From contig SHUF01000014.1 in NCBI GenBank assembly GCA_009694745.1, positions 1 to 53,561 on the forward strand: a stretch of 53,561 nt of DNA. The letters run 5' to 3'. The notes beneath the pieces were generated by a model. The model did not search any database. It had not been told where the DNA came from and worked only from the letters and a program-made list of their open reading frames with translations. Both the position numbers and the translations under genes were made by a program. This stretch comes from Acidobacteriota bacterium (GTDB lineage Bacteria > Acidobacteriota > Vicinamibacteria > Vicinamibacterales > SCN-69-37). Shown one piece after another: positions 22,228-31,518 of this stretch; position 1 is the stretch's first letter, and every line of letters begins with the position of its first letter.

Positions 22228-22285
22228 CGGAGGGCACGGGCTTCAGCCCGCGACGCGCGGCACGGGCTGAAGCCCGTGCCCTCCG
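22228..22285. repeat. dispersed inverted repeat, family B copy 1
   Basis: 23-nt arms (22228-22250 and 22263-22285) are perfectly complementary around a 12-nt loop; core CACGGGCTTCAGCCCG / CGGGCTGAAGCCCGTG. The upstream flank GTCGTTCGGAGG is shared with the copy at 43021. It begins 33 nt past the pfkA stop on the transcribed minus strand. Could end transcription, but lacks a U-tract. Confidence 0.85.
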
Positions 22286-22317
22286 GATGATTGTCGCTAC
22301 ACCGATCTGGAAAACGC

Positions 22318-23403
22318 TTAGTCGCCGAAGCAGATGCCGACGTGTTTGGCTGTCCGGACAATGTCAGAGTCGGACGGCACTTTGCGCGTGCGGCCGACGA
22401 CATCCGCGATCGGCACCGCCACCACGTCGGGCGGGTGCAACGCGGTCATCACACCAAACCGGCCCTGCTGCAACAACTCCACAGCGAAGCTGCCAAAGCG
22501 TGTGGCCAGCACCCGATCGTAGCTCGTCGGCCATCCGCCGCGCTGCAGATGCCCCAGCACCACATGGCGGCACTCTTTGCCCGTGAGCGGCTCGAGCGCG
22601 CGCGCCACCTGCTCGCCCACGCCGCCCAGTCTTTCCATCCGGTCGGCGGTCGCGGCAGTCTTGACCGTCACGGTTCCTCCCGAGGCAAACGCTCCCTCGG
22701 CAGCGACGACGATGCTGAACCTGGCGCCCCAGCGTTCACGCGCGCGGATATGTTCGGCGACACGTTCGAGGCTGTACGGCAGTTCGGGAATCAGCACCAC
22801 GTCAGCGCCACCACCAATGCCGGAGTGCAAGGCAATCCAGCCGGCGTAGCGGCCCATGACCTCAACCACCATCACGCGGTGATGCGCTTCGGCCGTCGAG
22901 TGCAACCGATCGATGGCATCGGTGGCGAATGCCACTGCCGTATCAAACCCGAACGTCATCGTGGTTTCGACGATGTCGTTGTCGATGGTCTTGGGAACGC
23001 CCACCATCGGCACGCCGAGTTTCTGCAGCTCGTAGGCAATGGCAAGCGTGCCGTCACCGCCGATGACCACAAGCGCATCGAGGCCGAGCTTGTGGAAGTT
23101 CTCGACGCAGCGCGCGGAATAGTCGGCGGACCCAGCGCCGGTTGTCACCGGATAGACAAAAGGATTGCCACGGTTGGTGGTGCCGAGGATCGTGCCACCG
23201 AGACGAAGAATGCCTGTGACGTCTCGCGGGGTCAGGGGACGTGAGCGCTCAGGGTAGATCAGTCCGTCAAAGCTGTCCTCAAGGCCCACACACTCGATAT
23301 CCGCGTTGGCGGCGGACTTGACGACCGCCCGAATCACAGCGTTGAGCCCGGGTGCGTCGCCGCCGCCCGTGAGGATACCTATACGGCGTACTGCTGAAGT
23401 CAT
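22318..23403 (-). CDS. pfkA: 6-phosphofructokinase
   Basis: 361 residues, group with longer PFKs of actinobacterial type. RIGILTGGGDAPGLNAVIRA at the N-terminus; LVVIGGDGTLAIAYELQ and VPKTIDNDIVETTMTFGF are the active-site loops. GGDGT (Gly at the E. coli 104 position) points to ATP as donor, while the Lys in PKTIDND is the residue usual in PPi-dependent enzymes. The same mix is known in ATP-using actinobacterial PFKs. ATG at 23403, preceded 15 nt by the next gene's stop. Confidence 0.93.
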   Translation of the reverse strand: MTSAVRRIGILTGGGDAPGLNAVIRAVVKSAANADIECVGLEDSFDGLIYPERSRPLTPRDVTGILRLGGTILGTTNRGNPFVYPVTTGAGSADYSARCVENFHKLGLDALVVIGGDGTLAIAYELQKLGVPMVGVPKTIDNDIVETTMTFGFDTAVAFATDAIDRLHSTAEAHHRVMVVEVMGRYAGWIALHSGIGGGADVVLIPELPYSLERVAEHIRARERWGARFSIVVAAEGAFASGGTVTVKTAATADRMERLGGVGEQVARALEPLTGKECRHVVLGHLQRGGWPTSYDRVLATRFGSFAVELLQQGRFGVMTALHPPDVVAVPIADVVGRTRKVPSDSDIVRTAKHVGICFGD

Positions 23404-23418
23404 AGGGACACGTGCGGA

Positions 23419-23721
23419 TCAGTCGAGATCGAAATCGCGGGTGGGCTTGGTGATGGGTTCTTCGCGCGCCTGCTTGAGCGCGTCTTCGAAGCGCTTGGCG
23501 AGCGCGTCGCCGCGGCCCCGCTCGGACACCACCGATTTTTCGAAGAGGGCCTCGCGACGAGCCTGCTCCTGCGCCAGGATGTCGTGCGCCTCGTCAAGCT
23601 TCGGCTTGTCGGCACGCTCGACCTCCACGTGGCGCACCACGCGTTGCAGACCCTGATCGACGACGAGCGTGCTTTGGCAGCAAGGGCAGGTCACGTGGAA
23701 TTCGGTGCCGAGCAGACTCAT
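23419..23721 (-). CDS. small zinc-ribbon/coiled-coil protein of unknown function
   Basis: 100 residues. CPCCQSTLVVDQ near the N-terminus is half a zinc ribbon; the rest is charged and helical (LDEAHDILAQEQARREALFEK, ALAKRFEDALKQA) with an acidic end. Not recognised as a named family. Lies upstream of pfkA on the same strand and shares a symmetric -10 with the divergent gene at 23739; ATG at 23721 is 6 nt past a TATGAT with no ribosome site. Confidence 0.65.
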   Translation of the reverse strand: MSLLGTEFHVTCPCCQSTLVVDQGLQRVVRHVEVERADKPKLDEAHDILAQEQARREALFEKSVVSERGRGDALAKRFEDALKQAREEPITKPTRDFDLD

Positions 23722-23726
23722 GGGTC

Positions 23727-23733
23727 TATCATA
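23727..23733. promoter_or_regulatory. symmetric -10 serving two divergent leaderless genes
   Basis: TATCATA reads as TATCAT on plus (23727-23732) and TATGAT on minus (23733-23728). Each is followed by exactly 6 nt and then a start codon: GTG 23739 on plus, ATG 23721 on minus. Only 17 nt separate the two start codons, so no conventional leaders are possible. Confidence 0.6.
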
Positions 23734-23738
23734 CGGCC

Positions 23739-24449
23739 GTGGACCTCAGAGTCGTCACGTACAACATCCATCGATCACGCGGCATGGACCGCCGGACGCG
23801 TCCGGAGCGGATTGCGGATGTGTTGGCCGCGCTCGAGGCCGACGTCATCGCGTTACAAGAGGTCATTGGACCGAGCGGAACGGGCCCAGGCCACGCCGAA
23901 ATCATCGGCGCCGCCCTGGGGATGGGCTGGATCATGGCGCCCGTACGCGAGCTCAGGAACCACCAGTTCGGCAACGTGATTCTCAGCCGGTTTCCCATGT
24001 GGGACCACTCCCAGCACGATCTGTCGTGGAAGACGTGCGAAGCGCGCGGTGCACAACGTGTGGCGGTTGACGTGGGCCAGGGCACGCTGCAGGTCTACAA
24101 CGCCCATCTGGGCACGGCGCTGCTGGAGCGGCGGTATCAGGCGATGCGCCTGGCGGCCTGGGTGGACGACCGGAAGGTGCAGGGCCCCAAGTTGCTGTTT
24201 GGCGACTTCAACGAATGGTCGCGCCCGCTGGCCACCGACATCCTGGCCAGCCGGTTGCAGAGCATCGACCTGTTTCCGTACCTGAAGCGCCGGCGGACCT
24301 ACCCGTGGTTCTTCCCGCTGCTCCACCTGGATCACATCTACTACCAGGGCGAGGTCGAGGTGCGACAGATCTCGCTGCCACGCACGCGCCTGGCGAAGAT
24401 GGCGTCGGACCACCTGCCTTTAGTGGCCGACCTTCGCGTCAAGCTGTAG
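23739..24449 (+). CDS. endonuclease/exonuclease/phosphatase family protein
   Basis: 236 residues. Motifs of the EEP fold in order: LRVVTYNIHRSRGMD (Asn), DVIALQEV (Glu metal ligand), LLFGDFNEWS (Asp, Asn), LDHIYYQG and MASDHLPLVADL (catalytic Asp-His). No signal peptide. Could be a metal-dependent phosphodiesterase or nuclease; substrate not deducible. GTG start behind TATCAT as described for the promoter. Its TAG is immediately followed by the family A repeat. Confidence 0.85.
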   Translation: MDLRVVTYNIHRSRGMDRRTRPERIADVLAALEADVIALQEVIGPSGTGPGHAEIIGAALGMGWIMAPVRELRNHQFGNVILSRFPMWDHSQHDLSWKTCEARGAQRVAVDVGQGTLQVYNAHLGTALLERRYQAMRLAAWVDDRKVQGPKLLFGDFNEWSRPLATDILASRLQSIDLFPYLKRRRTYPWFFPLLHLDHIYYQGEVEVRQISLPRTRLAKMASDHLPLVADLRVKL

Positions 24450-24514
24450 TCAAAACGACCTCTGAGGTAATTACCGTCCGCAACTGTCGGTAATTACCTC
24501 AGAGGTCATTTTGG
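24450..24514. repeat. dispersed inverted repeat, family A copy 2
   Basis: Arms 24450-24476 and 24488-24514 pair at 25 of 27 positions around an 11-nt loop. The left arm is identical to that at 1210-1236 and starts on the base after the TAG of the preceding gene. The loop sequence differs from copy 1, so the arms are conserved while the loop is not. Confidence 0.85.
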
Positions 24515-24570
24515 AGGCCCTCTTGACGACGTGGTATCTATGTAATATCACTTTGTAATCGGAGGAGTTA

Positions 24571-25464
24571 ATGATCCGAGAGAGGGTTCGTTCAACGCTG
24601 TCAGGTTGGGTCATGGTTCCCGGGTTGCTGGTGGCAGGTGTGGGCTGTCTGGTTGGGCTGGTCAGCGCAGCCCAGTGGTTGGAAGACTCGGCCGGCGATG
24701 TCAATGGGGCGATGGTCGGCATCGTCATCCACAGCGCAGTGGCGCTCTTGGTGATTGGGGTGCTCGCTTTCGGTTTCTTCATCGTCAATCCGAATGAGGC
24801 CAAGGTGCTGACGCTGTTCGGCAAGTACTCGGGCAGTGTGAAGACTGACGGCTTCCACTGGGCCAATCCCCTCCTGACGAAGCGACACATCTCGCTTCGT
24901 GTTCGCAACTTCGAGAGTTCGCAGATCAAGGTGAACGACCTTGAGGGCAACCCCATCGAAATCGCGGCGGTCGTGGTGTGGAAAGTGACTGAGACGGCCG
25001 AAGCGTGTTTTGAAGTTGACAGCTACGAACACTACGTCAAGGTGCAGACGCAGGCGGCCGTGCGCAACCTGGCAACGCACTACCCCTACGACGCGTATGA
25101 GGAACACCACAAGTCGCTGCGCGGCAATACTGTTGAAATCGCCGAGCAGGTGGAGGTGCAGGAGCGGTTGGCGAAGGCCGGGGTGGAAGTGCTCGAGGCG
25201 CGCATCAATCATCTGGCGTACGCGCCGGAGATTGCGTCGGCGATGCTGCAGCGCCAGCAAGCCGGCGCCATCATCGCCGCCCGTTCGCGTATCGTCGAAG
25301 GCGCCGTGGGCATGGTCGAGATGGCATTGGACCTGCTGTCCAAGCGCGACGTGGTCGCACTCGACAATGACCGCAAGGCCGCGATGGTCAGCAATCTGCT
25401 GGTGGTGCTCTGCGGCGACCGCAACACGCAGCCCATGATCAACGCCGGGACGATCTATCAGTAA
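24571..25464 (+). CDS. SPFH/band 7 (stomatin-like) membrane protein
   Basis: 297 residues. N-terminal hydrophobic pair (about 10-28 and 48-70, [16 protein letters not shown]) then the SPFH domain beginning at [18 protein letters not shown], with [18 protein letters not shown] and the helical [12 protein letters not shown]-type segment ([23 protein letters not shown]). C-terminal part [21 protein letters not shown]. Forms oligomeric membrane microdomain scaffolds in this family. A GGAGGAG ribosome site lies 6 nt before the ATG. Followed at 13 nt by a tiny DNA-binding-like protein, a pairing common next to this SPFH type. Confidence 0.9.
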   Translation: MIRERVRSTLSGWVMVPGLLVAGVGCLVGLVSAAQWLEDSAGDVNGAMVGIVIHSAVALLVIGVLAFGFFIVNPNEAKVLTLFGKYSGSVKTDGFHWANPLLTKRHISLRVRNFESSQIKVNDLEGNPIEIAAVVVWKVTETAEACFEVDSYEHYVKVQTQAAVRNLATHYPYDAYEEHHKSLRGNTVEIAEQVEVQERLAKAGVEVLEARINHLAYAPEIASAMLQRQQAGAIIAARSRIVEGAVGMVEMALDLLSKRDVVALDNDRKAAMVSNLLVVLCGDRNTQPMINAGTIYQ

Positions 25465-25477
25465 CGGTGGACGATCC

Positions 25478-25648
25478 ATGCCCGACCGCAAACCGTTCCT
25501 GCTGCGCATCGATCGTCAGGTGCTCGACGCGCTCCAGCGCTGGGCCAATGACGACCTGCGCAGCCTGAACGGACAGATTGAGTTTGTGCTCCGGAAGGCG
25601 CTGGCAGAGGCCAAGCGCCTTCCGGAGTCGAATCGGCGTGCCCCTTAG
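25478..25648 (+). CDS. Arc-type ribbon-helix-helix small protein
   Basis: 56 residues, ATG 25478 to TAG 25648: MPDRKPFLLRIDRQVLDALQ, then WANDDLRSLNGQIEFVLRKA and a short basic tail. The pattern is a beta strand (PFLLRID), helix (VLDALQRWANDD) and a second helix after RSLNGQIE, the ribbon-helix-helix fold of Arc/MetJ-like DNA-binding proteins. 13 nt after the SPFH gene, so cotranscribed. Its end overlaps the convergent gene by 4 nt. Confidence 0.8.
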   Translation: MPDRKPFLLRIDRQVLDALQRWANDDLRSLNGQIEFVLRKALAEAKRLPESNRRAP

Positions 25649-25883
25649 CCTTCTTCTTCGAAGTCGGGCTGGATGACGGGCGTGTGGCGGGTGGAGGGGC
25701 GCAGGGCTTCGCGGTGATCAAACACCGGCAGGCCGGCCACGTGAATGGGCACCTGGCAGGTCTCGGCCTTGTGCGAAATCACCACCGTGATGGGGCTGCC
25801 TTCGGTGCCGTGGCGAAAACCCGCGACACAGCCACAGGCCAGCCGCGCAGCGGCCAGCGGGACGGACTCGGGGGCCACGGCCA

Positions 25884-25884
<1 letters not shown>
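25645..25884 (-). CDS. small protein of unknown function, coupled to TlpA
   Basis: 79 residues from a GTG at 25884 whose first base is the last base of the tlpA-like TAG (TAGTG). Content: a short Ala-rich start with CGC at residues 17-19, then PITVVISHKAETCQVPIHVA and an acidic tail QPDFEEEG. No recognised domain; no signal peptide or membrane helix. The close coupling to the thioredoxin-like gene and the three Cys suggest a redox or maturation partner, but that is a guess. Confidence 0.5.
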
Positions 25885-26447
<563 letters not shown>

Positions 26448-26676
26448 CAGATCCACCTTATCGCGTCCGGAGTGGTGACCACAAGTTACCCTCGGGCTGT
26501 CCCCGAATGACAACGAAACGCTGGGGGCAGGGTGACTTTTGCAGGGATCTTTCAAGGCATGACCTTTGCTGACAACCCTCATCAGGCGTAACCGGCCGAG
26601 GGCCTGGACCGTAGGCGGATGCGAGATTGTGTAAGAATCGAAGCATGTGTGACGACCTGATTCCGGAGGCAACCCT

Positions 26677-29600
26677 ATGGTGATGCGCCGCTCGCGCATG
26701 ACGACTGTTCTGTTCCTGGCCCTGGCCGTCCTGACCATTGGACTGGCGCCCGCAATCGCATCGGCGCAGACGCCGTACGTGCCTTACTTCGGCAAGAACC
26801 GCGTCAAATACGACAAGTTCGATTGGCACATCTACGAGACCGATCACTTCGAGATTTACTACTACCCGGAGATCGAGCCGCACCTCGAACGAATCACGGG
26901 GTATCTCGAAAGCGCGTACGTGCGCATCAGTTCCGAACTCAAACACGACCTGGCCACGCGGGCCAAGGTGGTGTTATTCAAGACGCAGAGCGAATTCCAG
27001 CAGCAGGACATCTCGGGCAGCGAACTGCCGGAAGGCGTGCTGGCGTTTGCTGAGCCGTATCGCGACCGGCTGGTGCTGCCGATCGACGAACCGCCCGACC
27101 AGCTCTATCGGCTCATCACGCATGAGCTGACGCACATCTTCGAATTCGACGTCATCCCGCGCGGGCTCATGGGGTCGGCCATTCCCCTCTGGGTGGATGA
27201 AGGCCTGGCGAACTACATGGCCGGGTACTGGAACGTGCTGGACCTGATGCAGGTGCGCGATGCGGCGCTCTCGGACAACGTGCCGCGCATGAGCGAGTTT
27301 GAGAGCCAGCCGCTGTCGGGCCGGCTGCCCTACTCGATGGGCCATGCCGCGTTTGAGTTCATTTCGAGCCGCTGGGGCCAGGACGGGCTTCGGCAGTACC
27401 TGTTTTCGCTGCGCAAGAACATCATTGGCGGCGGTGAGAGTGCGTTTGAAGAAGCGCTCCGGCTGAAGCCCGAGGAATTTGACGAGCAGTTCGATCGGTA
27501 CATCAAAGACCGGTTCAAGCCGTTCCGCGACAAGGAGCGCCCGGCCGACTACGGTCGTGACCTCGCGCCGCGTCGCGACCGCACGCCATACGTGTCGGTG
27601 CTGTCGATTGAGCCCTCGCCCATCGGCGACGTCATCGCGGCAGTCGTGGGCAATACACGCGACCAGGAACTGGACATCATCCTGCTCTCGGCCAAGGATG
27701 GCCAGTTTGTGAAGAACCTGACCAAGGGCTTCGACAAGGACCGCGGCTTCGAGTACATCGCCACGGCCGGCGGCCTGCGCGGCAACCTGGTGCCGTGGAT
27801 CACGTGGTCGCCCAAGGGCGATCGTCTGGCGTATTTCGCCCGCACCGAGAAATCCAAGACGCTCGTCATCCAGGATGTCGTGAGCGGCCGCACCGTGCAG
27901 AAGCTGGCGCTCAACACCATTGACGGCCCCGAGTCACCGGCCTTCAGTCCCGACGGGATGCGCGTGGCGTTCTCGGGCCTTCAGGGCGCGACCGGCGACA
28001 TCTTCGTGGTGGATCTGGCCACGGGCCAGGTCACCAACGTCACCAAGGACGCGTTTGCCGACTACGCGCCGTCGTTCGCCCCCGACGACCGCTCGCTGGT
28101 GTACTCGGCGCGCATCAGCGGCAACGACAAACTCTTCCGCGTGGACCTCGCCGGCGGCGCGAAGACGCAGTTGACGTTCGGCACACACGACGATACCGGC
28201 GCGAAGTTCCTGGACCCCAAGACCATCGTATTCACCTCCACCGCCACCGACCCGGGAGTGATGCTCACGCCCGAAGTGGCGCGCAACGGCAACATCCCGA
28301 ACGTGTGGTCGCTTGACGTCACAAACGGTGAACTCAAGCAGTGGACGGACGCAGCCACCGGCAACGTCTCGCCCGTGGCGCTGCCCGAAGGCAGCGCGAT
28401 GAAGGTGGCGTTTGTGTCCTACAACAAGGGCCAGAACGGCATCCATATCATCAATCGCGAAAAGGCCCTCCTCACCGTCCCTTCATCTGACTTCGGTGCG
28501 CCGGCGCCCATCGTGGACTTCCAGCCGCCGATGAGCCACACGCTGCTCAAGCAGAACATGCACCGTAAGGGCATGTTCGAGAAAATGACGCTCGATCGCC
28601 GGCCGCCGGTGAACCTGGGTGTGACCAGCGGCGGCGACCTGTTCGGCGGCACGCAGATCAGCTTCAGCGACGTGCTGGGCGGCAAGCAGGTCAACTTCTT
28701 TGCGGCCTCGGTGTCGCAGTACCGCACGCTGTCGTTGTCCTACATCAACATCGAGAGCCGGCTGCAGTACGCGTTGCAGGCGTTTTCACAGGACACGTTC
28801 TTCTACGGCCAGCTCGACGGGTATCTCTACCAACTGGGATTGACACCGTTCATCGATCGCGATCTGGCGCAGGCCGTGACCACGCAGCGCGGCATGACGG
28901 CCTTTGGTATCTATCCGTTCAACCGGCACTCACGCGTGGAGTTATCGGGCGGGTACGTGTACCTGCGACAGCAGTATGAGGACCCCGCCCTGCAGCAACT
29001 CTCCCAAGACTATCAGGAGCAGCAGTTCGGGACGCAGTTGTTCCAGACGGGTCACATGATTCCGCTGGGCCTGACGTATGTGCACGAGACCACGGTGTTC
29101 CGCGAGTACGGCCCTGTGGCGGGCAAAACCGCGAGCATCGGCGTGTCATGGTCACCCAAGTTCAGCAAGTCGCTGTCGCGGCGCACGGTGGACGTGGACG
29201 CGCGGTACTACAAGCGGCTTGGCGTCAACGGCGTGCTGGCGTTCCGTGCGCGGGGGCTTCAGAGCTGGGGTGACAATCCCGAGTTCCTGCCGTTTGGCGG
29301 CAACTCCGAAATGCGCGGGTACGAGTACCTCGAGTTCCTGGGCCACAAGGCGTTTTTCGGCAACGTAGAACTCCGCATTCCGTTGATCGAAGCCATGCTC
29401 ACGCCGCTGGGCGTGCTCGGCGGCGTCCGCGGGACGTTGTTCTTCAATGTGGGCGGCGCCGGCATCAACGGCCAGTCGTTCAGCCCCTGGACTCGCGGCC
29501 AGGAACTGGTCACGCCGCTGCTGGGCTTTGAGTTTGACCCGGCCACCGGCATCTACAACCCGGTGTACGACACCAACACCTACGTGGTCTCGGGCTTCCG

Positions 29601-29790
29601 TCTCAAGGACGCGCGCGCGTCGTATGGCATCGGCCTGCAGAGCTTCCTGCTCGGCTTCCCCATGCACTTCGACTGGTCGTGGAAGACGATGTTCAACAAG
29701 GACTACGAGGATTTGATCTTCGCGTCCGAAGGCGGCAGCCAGACGTTCCGCAAGCGAAAGTTCTCGTTCTGGATCGGATACGACTTCTGA
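26677..29790 (+). CDS. exported metalloprotease / beta-propeller / outer-membrane barrel fusion
   Basis: 1037 residues. Signal peptide 1-30 (cleavage after ASA). Residues about 45-290 are a zinc-peptidase domain: H149-E150-x-x-H153 in ITHELTHIFEFD and the third ligand Glu175 in WVDEGLANYMAG (HExxH plus E, gluzincin pattern). About 300-620 is a TolB/PD40-type propeller (SPKGDRLAYFAR, SPDGMRVAFSG, APDDRSLVYSAR, each near one blade). About 640-1037 is a beta barrel resembling bacterial surface antigen/Omp85 domains, with GGNSEMRGYEYLEFLG and a C-terminal Phe (FWIGYDF) as expected for BAM recognition. ATG has a GGAGG ribosome site. So one chain carries a surface or periplasmic protease attached to its own outer-membrane anchor. 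Confidence 0.85.
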   Translation: MVMRRSRMTTVLFLALAVLTIGLAPAIASAQTPYVPYFGKNRVKYDKFDWHIYETDHFEIYYYPEIEPHLERITGYLESAYVRISSELKHDLATRAKVVLFKTQSEFQQQDISGSELPEGVLAFAEPYRDRLVLPIDEPPDQLYRLITHELTHIFEFDVIPRGLMGSAIPLWVDEGLANYMAGYWNVLDLMQVRDAALSDNVPRMSEFESQPLSGRLPYSMGHAAFEFISSRWGQDGLRQYLFSLRKNIIGGGESAFEEALRLKPEEFDEQFDRYIKDRFKPFRDKERPADYGRDLAPRRDRTPYVSVLSIEPSPIGDVIAAVVGNTRDQELDIILLSAKDGQFVKNLTKGFDKDRGFEYIATAGGLRGNLVPWITWSPKGDRLAYFARTEKSKTLVIQDVVSGRTVQKLALNTIDGPESPAFSPDGMRVAFSGLQGATGDIFVVDLATGQVTNVTKDAFADYAPSFAPDDRSLVYSARISGNDKLFRVDLAGGAKTQLTFGTHDDTGAKFLDPKTIVFTSTATDPGVMLTPEVARNGNIPNVWSLDVTNGELKQWTDAATGNVSPVALPEGSAMKVAFVSYNKGQNGIHIINREKALLTVPSSDFGAPAPIVDFQPPMSHTLLKQNMHRKGMFEKMTLDRRPPVNLGVTSGGDLFGGTQISFSDVLGGKQVNFFAASVSQYRTLSLSYINIESRLQYALQAFSQDTFFYGQLDGYLYQLGLTPFIDRDLAQAVTTQRGMTAFGIYPFNRHSRVELSGGYVYLRQQYEDPALQQLSQDYQEQQFGTQLFQTGHMIPLGLTYVHETTVFREYGPVAGKTASIGVSWSPKFSKSLSRRTVDVDARYYKRLGVNGVLAFRARGLQSWGDNPEFLPFGGNSEMRGYEYLEFLGHKAFFGNVELRIPLIEAMLTPLGVLGGVRGTLFFNVGGAGINGQSFSPWTRGQELVTPLLGFEFDPATGIYNPVYDTNTYVVSGFRLKDARASYGIGLQSFLLGFPMHFDWSWKTMFNKDYEDLIFASEGGSQTFRKRKFSFWIGYDF

Positions 29791-29816
29791 GTACACCATC
29801 CGATTCCTACACCGAG

Positions 29817-30257
29817 ATGGTGCAGGTCGTGTTGCCCAACGATGCCAACCCGCTGGGGTTCATCCTGGGCGGCACGGTCATGCACCTGATCGACATTGCC
29901 GGCGCGATCGCGTGCCACCGCCACACGCGCAGCCTGCTGGTGACGGCGGCCCTTGACGGTCTGCAGTTCCTGCATTCCATCAAAGTCGGAGACCTGATCA
30001 TCCTGCAGGCGCGGGTCACGGCGGCGTGGAAGACCTCACTCGAAGTGGAGGTCGAGGTGTTTTCCGAAGAGACGCTGACCGGCACGCGCCGCATGACCAG
30101 CCGCGCGTATCTGACGTTTGTCGCGATCAACCGAGACGGAGGCCGCGTGCCCATCCCGGCACTGACGCTCTCGACCGACGCCGAACGCCAGAAGGCGGTC
30201 GAAGCCGACGAGCGCCGCCAGGCTCGGCTCAAGGCCAAGCAACGGCTTGCGCCTTAG
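29817..30257 (+). CDS. acyl-CoA thioesterase, hotdog fold
   Basis: 146 residues from ATG 29817. LPNDANPLGFILGGTVMHLIDIAGAIACHRH matches the start of the YciA/BFIT-type hotdog helix and catalytic region, and LLVTAALDGLQFLHSIKVGD the next strands. Hydrolyses acyl-CoA thioesters; cytoplasmic. In homologues about ten residues precede the first Met here, and the frame is open upstream as STPSDSYTE back to a CTG at 29787 that overlaps the stop of the previous gene (CTGA). So translation may begin at that CTG or at 29817. Confidence 0.85.
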   Translation: MVQVVLPNDANPLGFILGGTVMHLIDIAGAIACHRHTRSLLVTAALDGLQFLHSIKVGDLIILQARVTAAWKTSLEVEVEVFSEETLTGTRRMTSRAYLTFVAINRDGGRVPIPALTLSTDAERQKAVEADERRQARLKAKQRLAP

Positions 30258-30263
30258 GCCAGG

Positions 30264-30295
30264 ATTTTTACCATGAAGGACATGAAGATCCATGC
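30264..30295. repeat. short CATGAAGG-type repeat fragment
   Basis: ACCATGAAGGACATGAAGATCCATG in the 64-base gap between two convergent genes consists of the unit CATGAAG(G/A) repeated; TTTTT precedes and TTTTTT follows shortly after. Similar ACGAAGGAC repeats are scattered in many bacterial genomes. May double as a terminator region. Low certainty. Confidence 0.35.
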
Positions 30296-30321
30296 TGAAG
30301 CGGTTTTTTGAGATCGCGGAC

Positions 30322-31257
30322 TTAGACGTTTCGGAGGCGGATGCGGGTGACCTCGTGTGCGGGGCCCTTTTCGAAGACGAGGCGGGCGCGGTCGCGGGTG
30401 GGCCGGATGTTCTCTCGGAGATTGACGCCGTTGATCGTCCGCCAGATATCCTGCGCGGTCTCGATCGCCTGATCGTTGGTGAGGCTGGCATACCGATGAA
30501 AATACGAACGCGGATCCTTGAAGACCGTCTCGCGCAAGGCGAGGAAGCGCGCCACATACCACGCTTCGATATCCGCTTCGGCGGCGTCGATGTAGATCGA
30601 AAAATCGAAGAAGTCCGAGACGAACACACGCGAAGGCTTGTCGAGCAACCCGTCGCCCGTCTGCAGCACATTCAGCCCCTCCACAATCACGATGTCGGGA
30701 CGATCGACGACCTGGAATTCTCCGGGCACGATGTCATACGCCTGGTGCGAGTAGACCGGCGCGTGGACGGCGCCGGCGGCGGCCTTGACGTCGGTCATGA
30801 ACTGCACGAGTTTCCGGACGTCGTAACTTTCGGGGAAGCCCTTGCGGTGCAGGAGCCCGCGGGCTTCGAGGTCGCGGTTGGACCGCAGGAAGCCGTCGGT
30901 GGTCACCAGATCGACCCGCGGGTGGTTGGTCCATCGCGCGAGCAGCGCGCGGAGGATGCGGGCAAACGTGCTCTTGCCCACCGCCACGCTGCCGGCCACG
31001 CCAATCACATAGGGCGGCGGCGCGTGCCCGGTGGTGCCAAGAAACGTGTCGGTGGCCGTGTGCAGCTGCTGCGTGGCGCTGACGTGCAGGTTCAACAACC
31101 GCGACAGAGCCAGATAGATGGTCTCGACTTCGGCGAGCGACACGCGCTCGTTGAGGCCCCGCAGTTCGGCGAGGTCAGCCTCGCCCAGCGTCAGCGGCGT
31201 GGAGACCCGGAGAGCCGCCCACGATCCGCGATCAAAATCGAGGTACGGCGACGCCAC
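30322..31257 (-). CDS. coaA: type I pantothenate kinase
   Basis: First step of CoA synthesis. 311 residues, family size. Walker A in [36 protein letters not shown], the pantothenate region [28 protein letters not shown] and [12 protein letters not shown], then the C-terminal [20 protein letters not shown], all characteristic. With coaE at 7918 two CoA-synthesis genes lie in the window. The gene's ATG directly abuts the ferredoxin stop. Confidence 0.96.
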   Translation of the reverse strand: MASPYLDFDRGSWAALRVSTPLTLGEADLAELRGLNERVSLAEVETIYLALSRLLNLHVSATQQLHTATDTFLGTTGHAPPPYVIGVAGSVAVGKSTFARILRALLARWTNHPRVDLVTTDGFLRSNRDLEARGLLHRKGFPESYDVRKLVQFMTDVKAAAGAVHAPVYSHQAYDIVPGEFQVVDRPDIVIVEGLNVLQTGDGLLDKPSRVFVSDFFDFSIYIDAAEADIEAWYVARFLALRETVFKDPRSYFHRYASLTNDQAIETAQDIWRTINGVNLRENIRPTRDRARLVFEKGPAHEVTRIRLRNV

Positions 31258-31518
31258 CTATTTGCGGTAGTACGCCGCGTTTTCTTCGATGAAGCTCTTC
31301 CACTTGTCCGGGGTTTCGTCGAGCGCGAAGATCGCTTCCACCGGGCACGCCGGCACACACGCGCCGCAATCGATACACTCATCCGGGTGGATGTAGAGAA
31401 TCTTGGTCGTTTCGTAGTCCGGTTCGTCTTTGCGCGGGTGAATGCAGTCGACCGGGCACACGTCGACACAGGCCGTGTCCTTGGTGCCGATGCAGGGCTC
31501 TGTAATAATGTACGCCAT
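31258..31518 (-). CDS. fdxA: 7Fe ferredoxin
   Basis: 86 residues. [19 protein letters not shown] gives the three- plus one-Cys set of a 3Fe-4S site and [15 protein letters not shown] the 4Fe-4S set; overall very like Thermus-type 7Fe ferredoxin, including the tail with [16 protein letters not shown]. Soluble electron carrier. ATG at 31518 abuts the divergent ATG at 31519 with no intergenic base; a TAAAAT hexamer lies 9 nt upstream on the minus strand. Confidence 0.93.
   Translation of the reverse strand: MAYIITEPCIGTKDTACVDVCPVDCIHPRKDEPDYETTKILYIHPDECIDCGACVPACPVEAIFALDETPDKWKSFIEENAAYYRK

Noticed and set aside
30292-31518. Plus-strand extension of the cupredoxin-like lipoprotein
   Set aside because: Runs antisense through coaA and ferredoxin; the signal peptide begins only at 31519.
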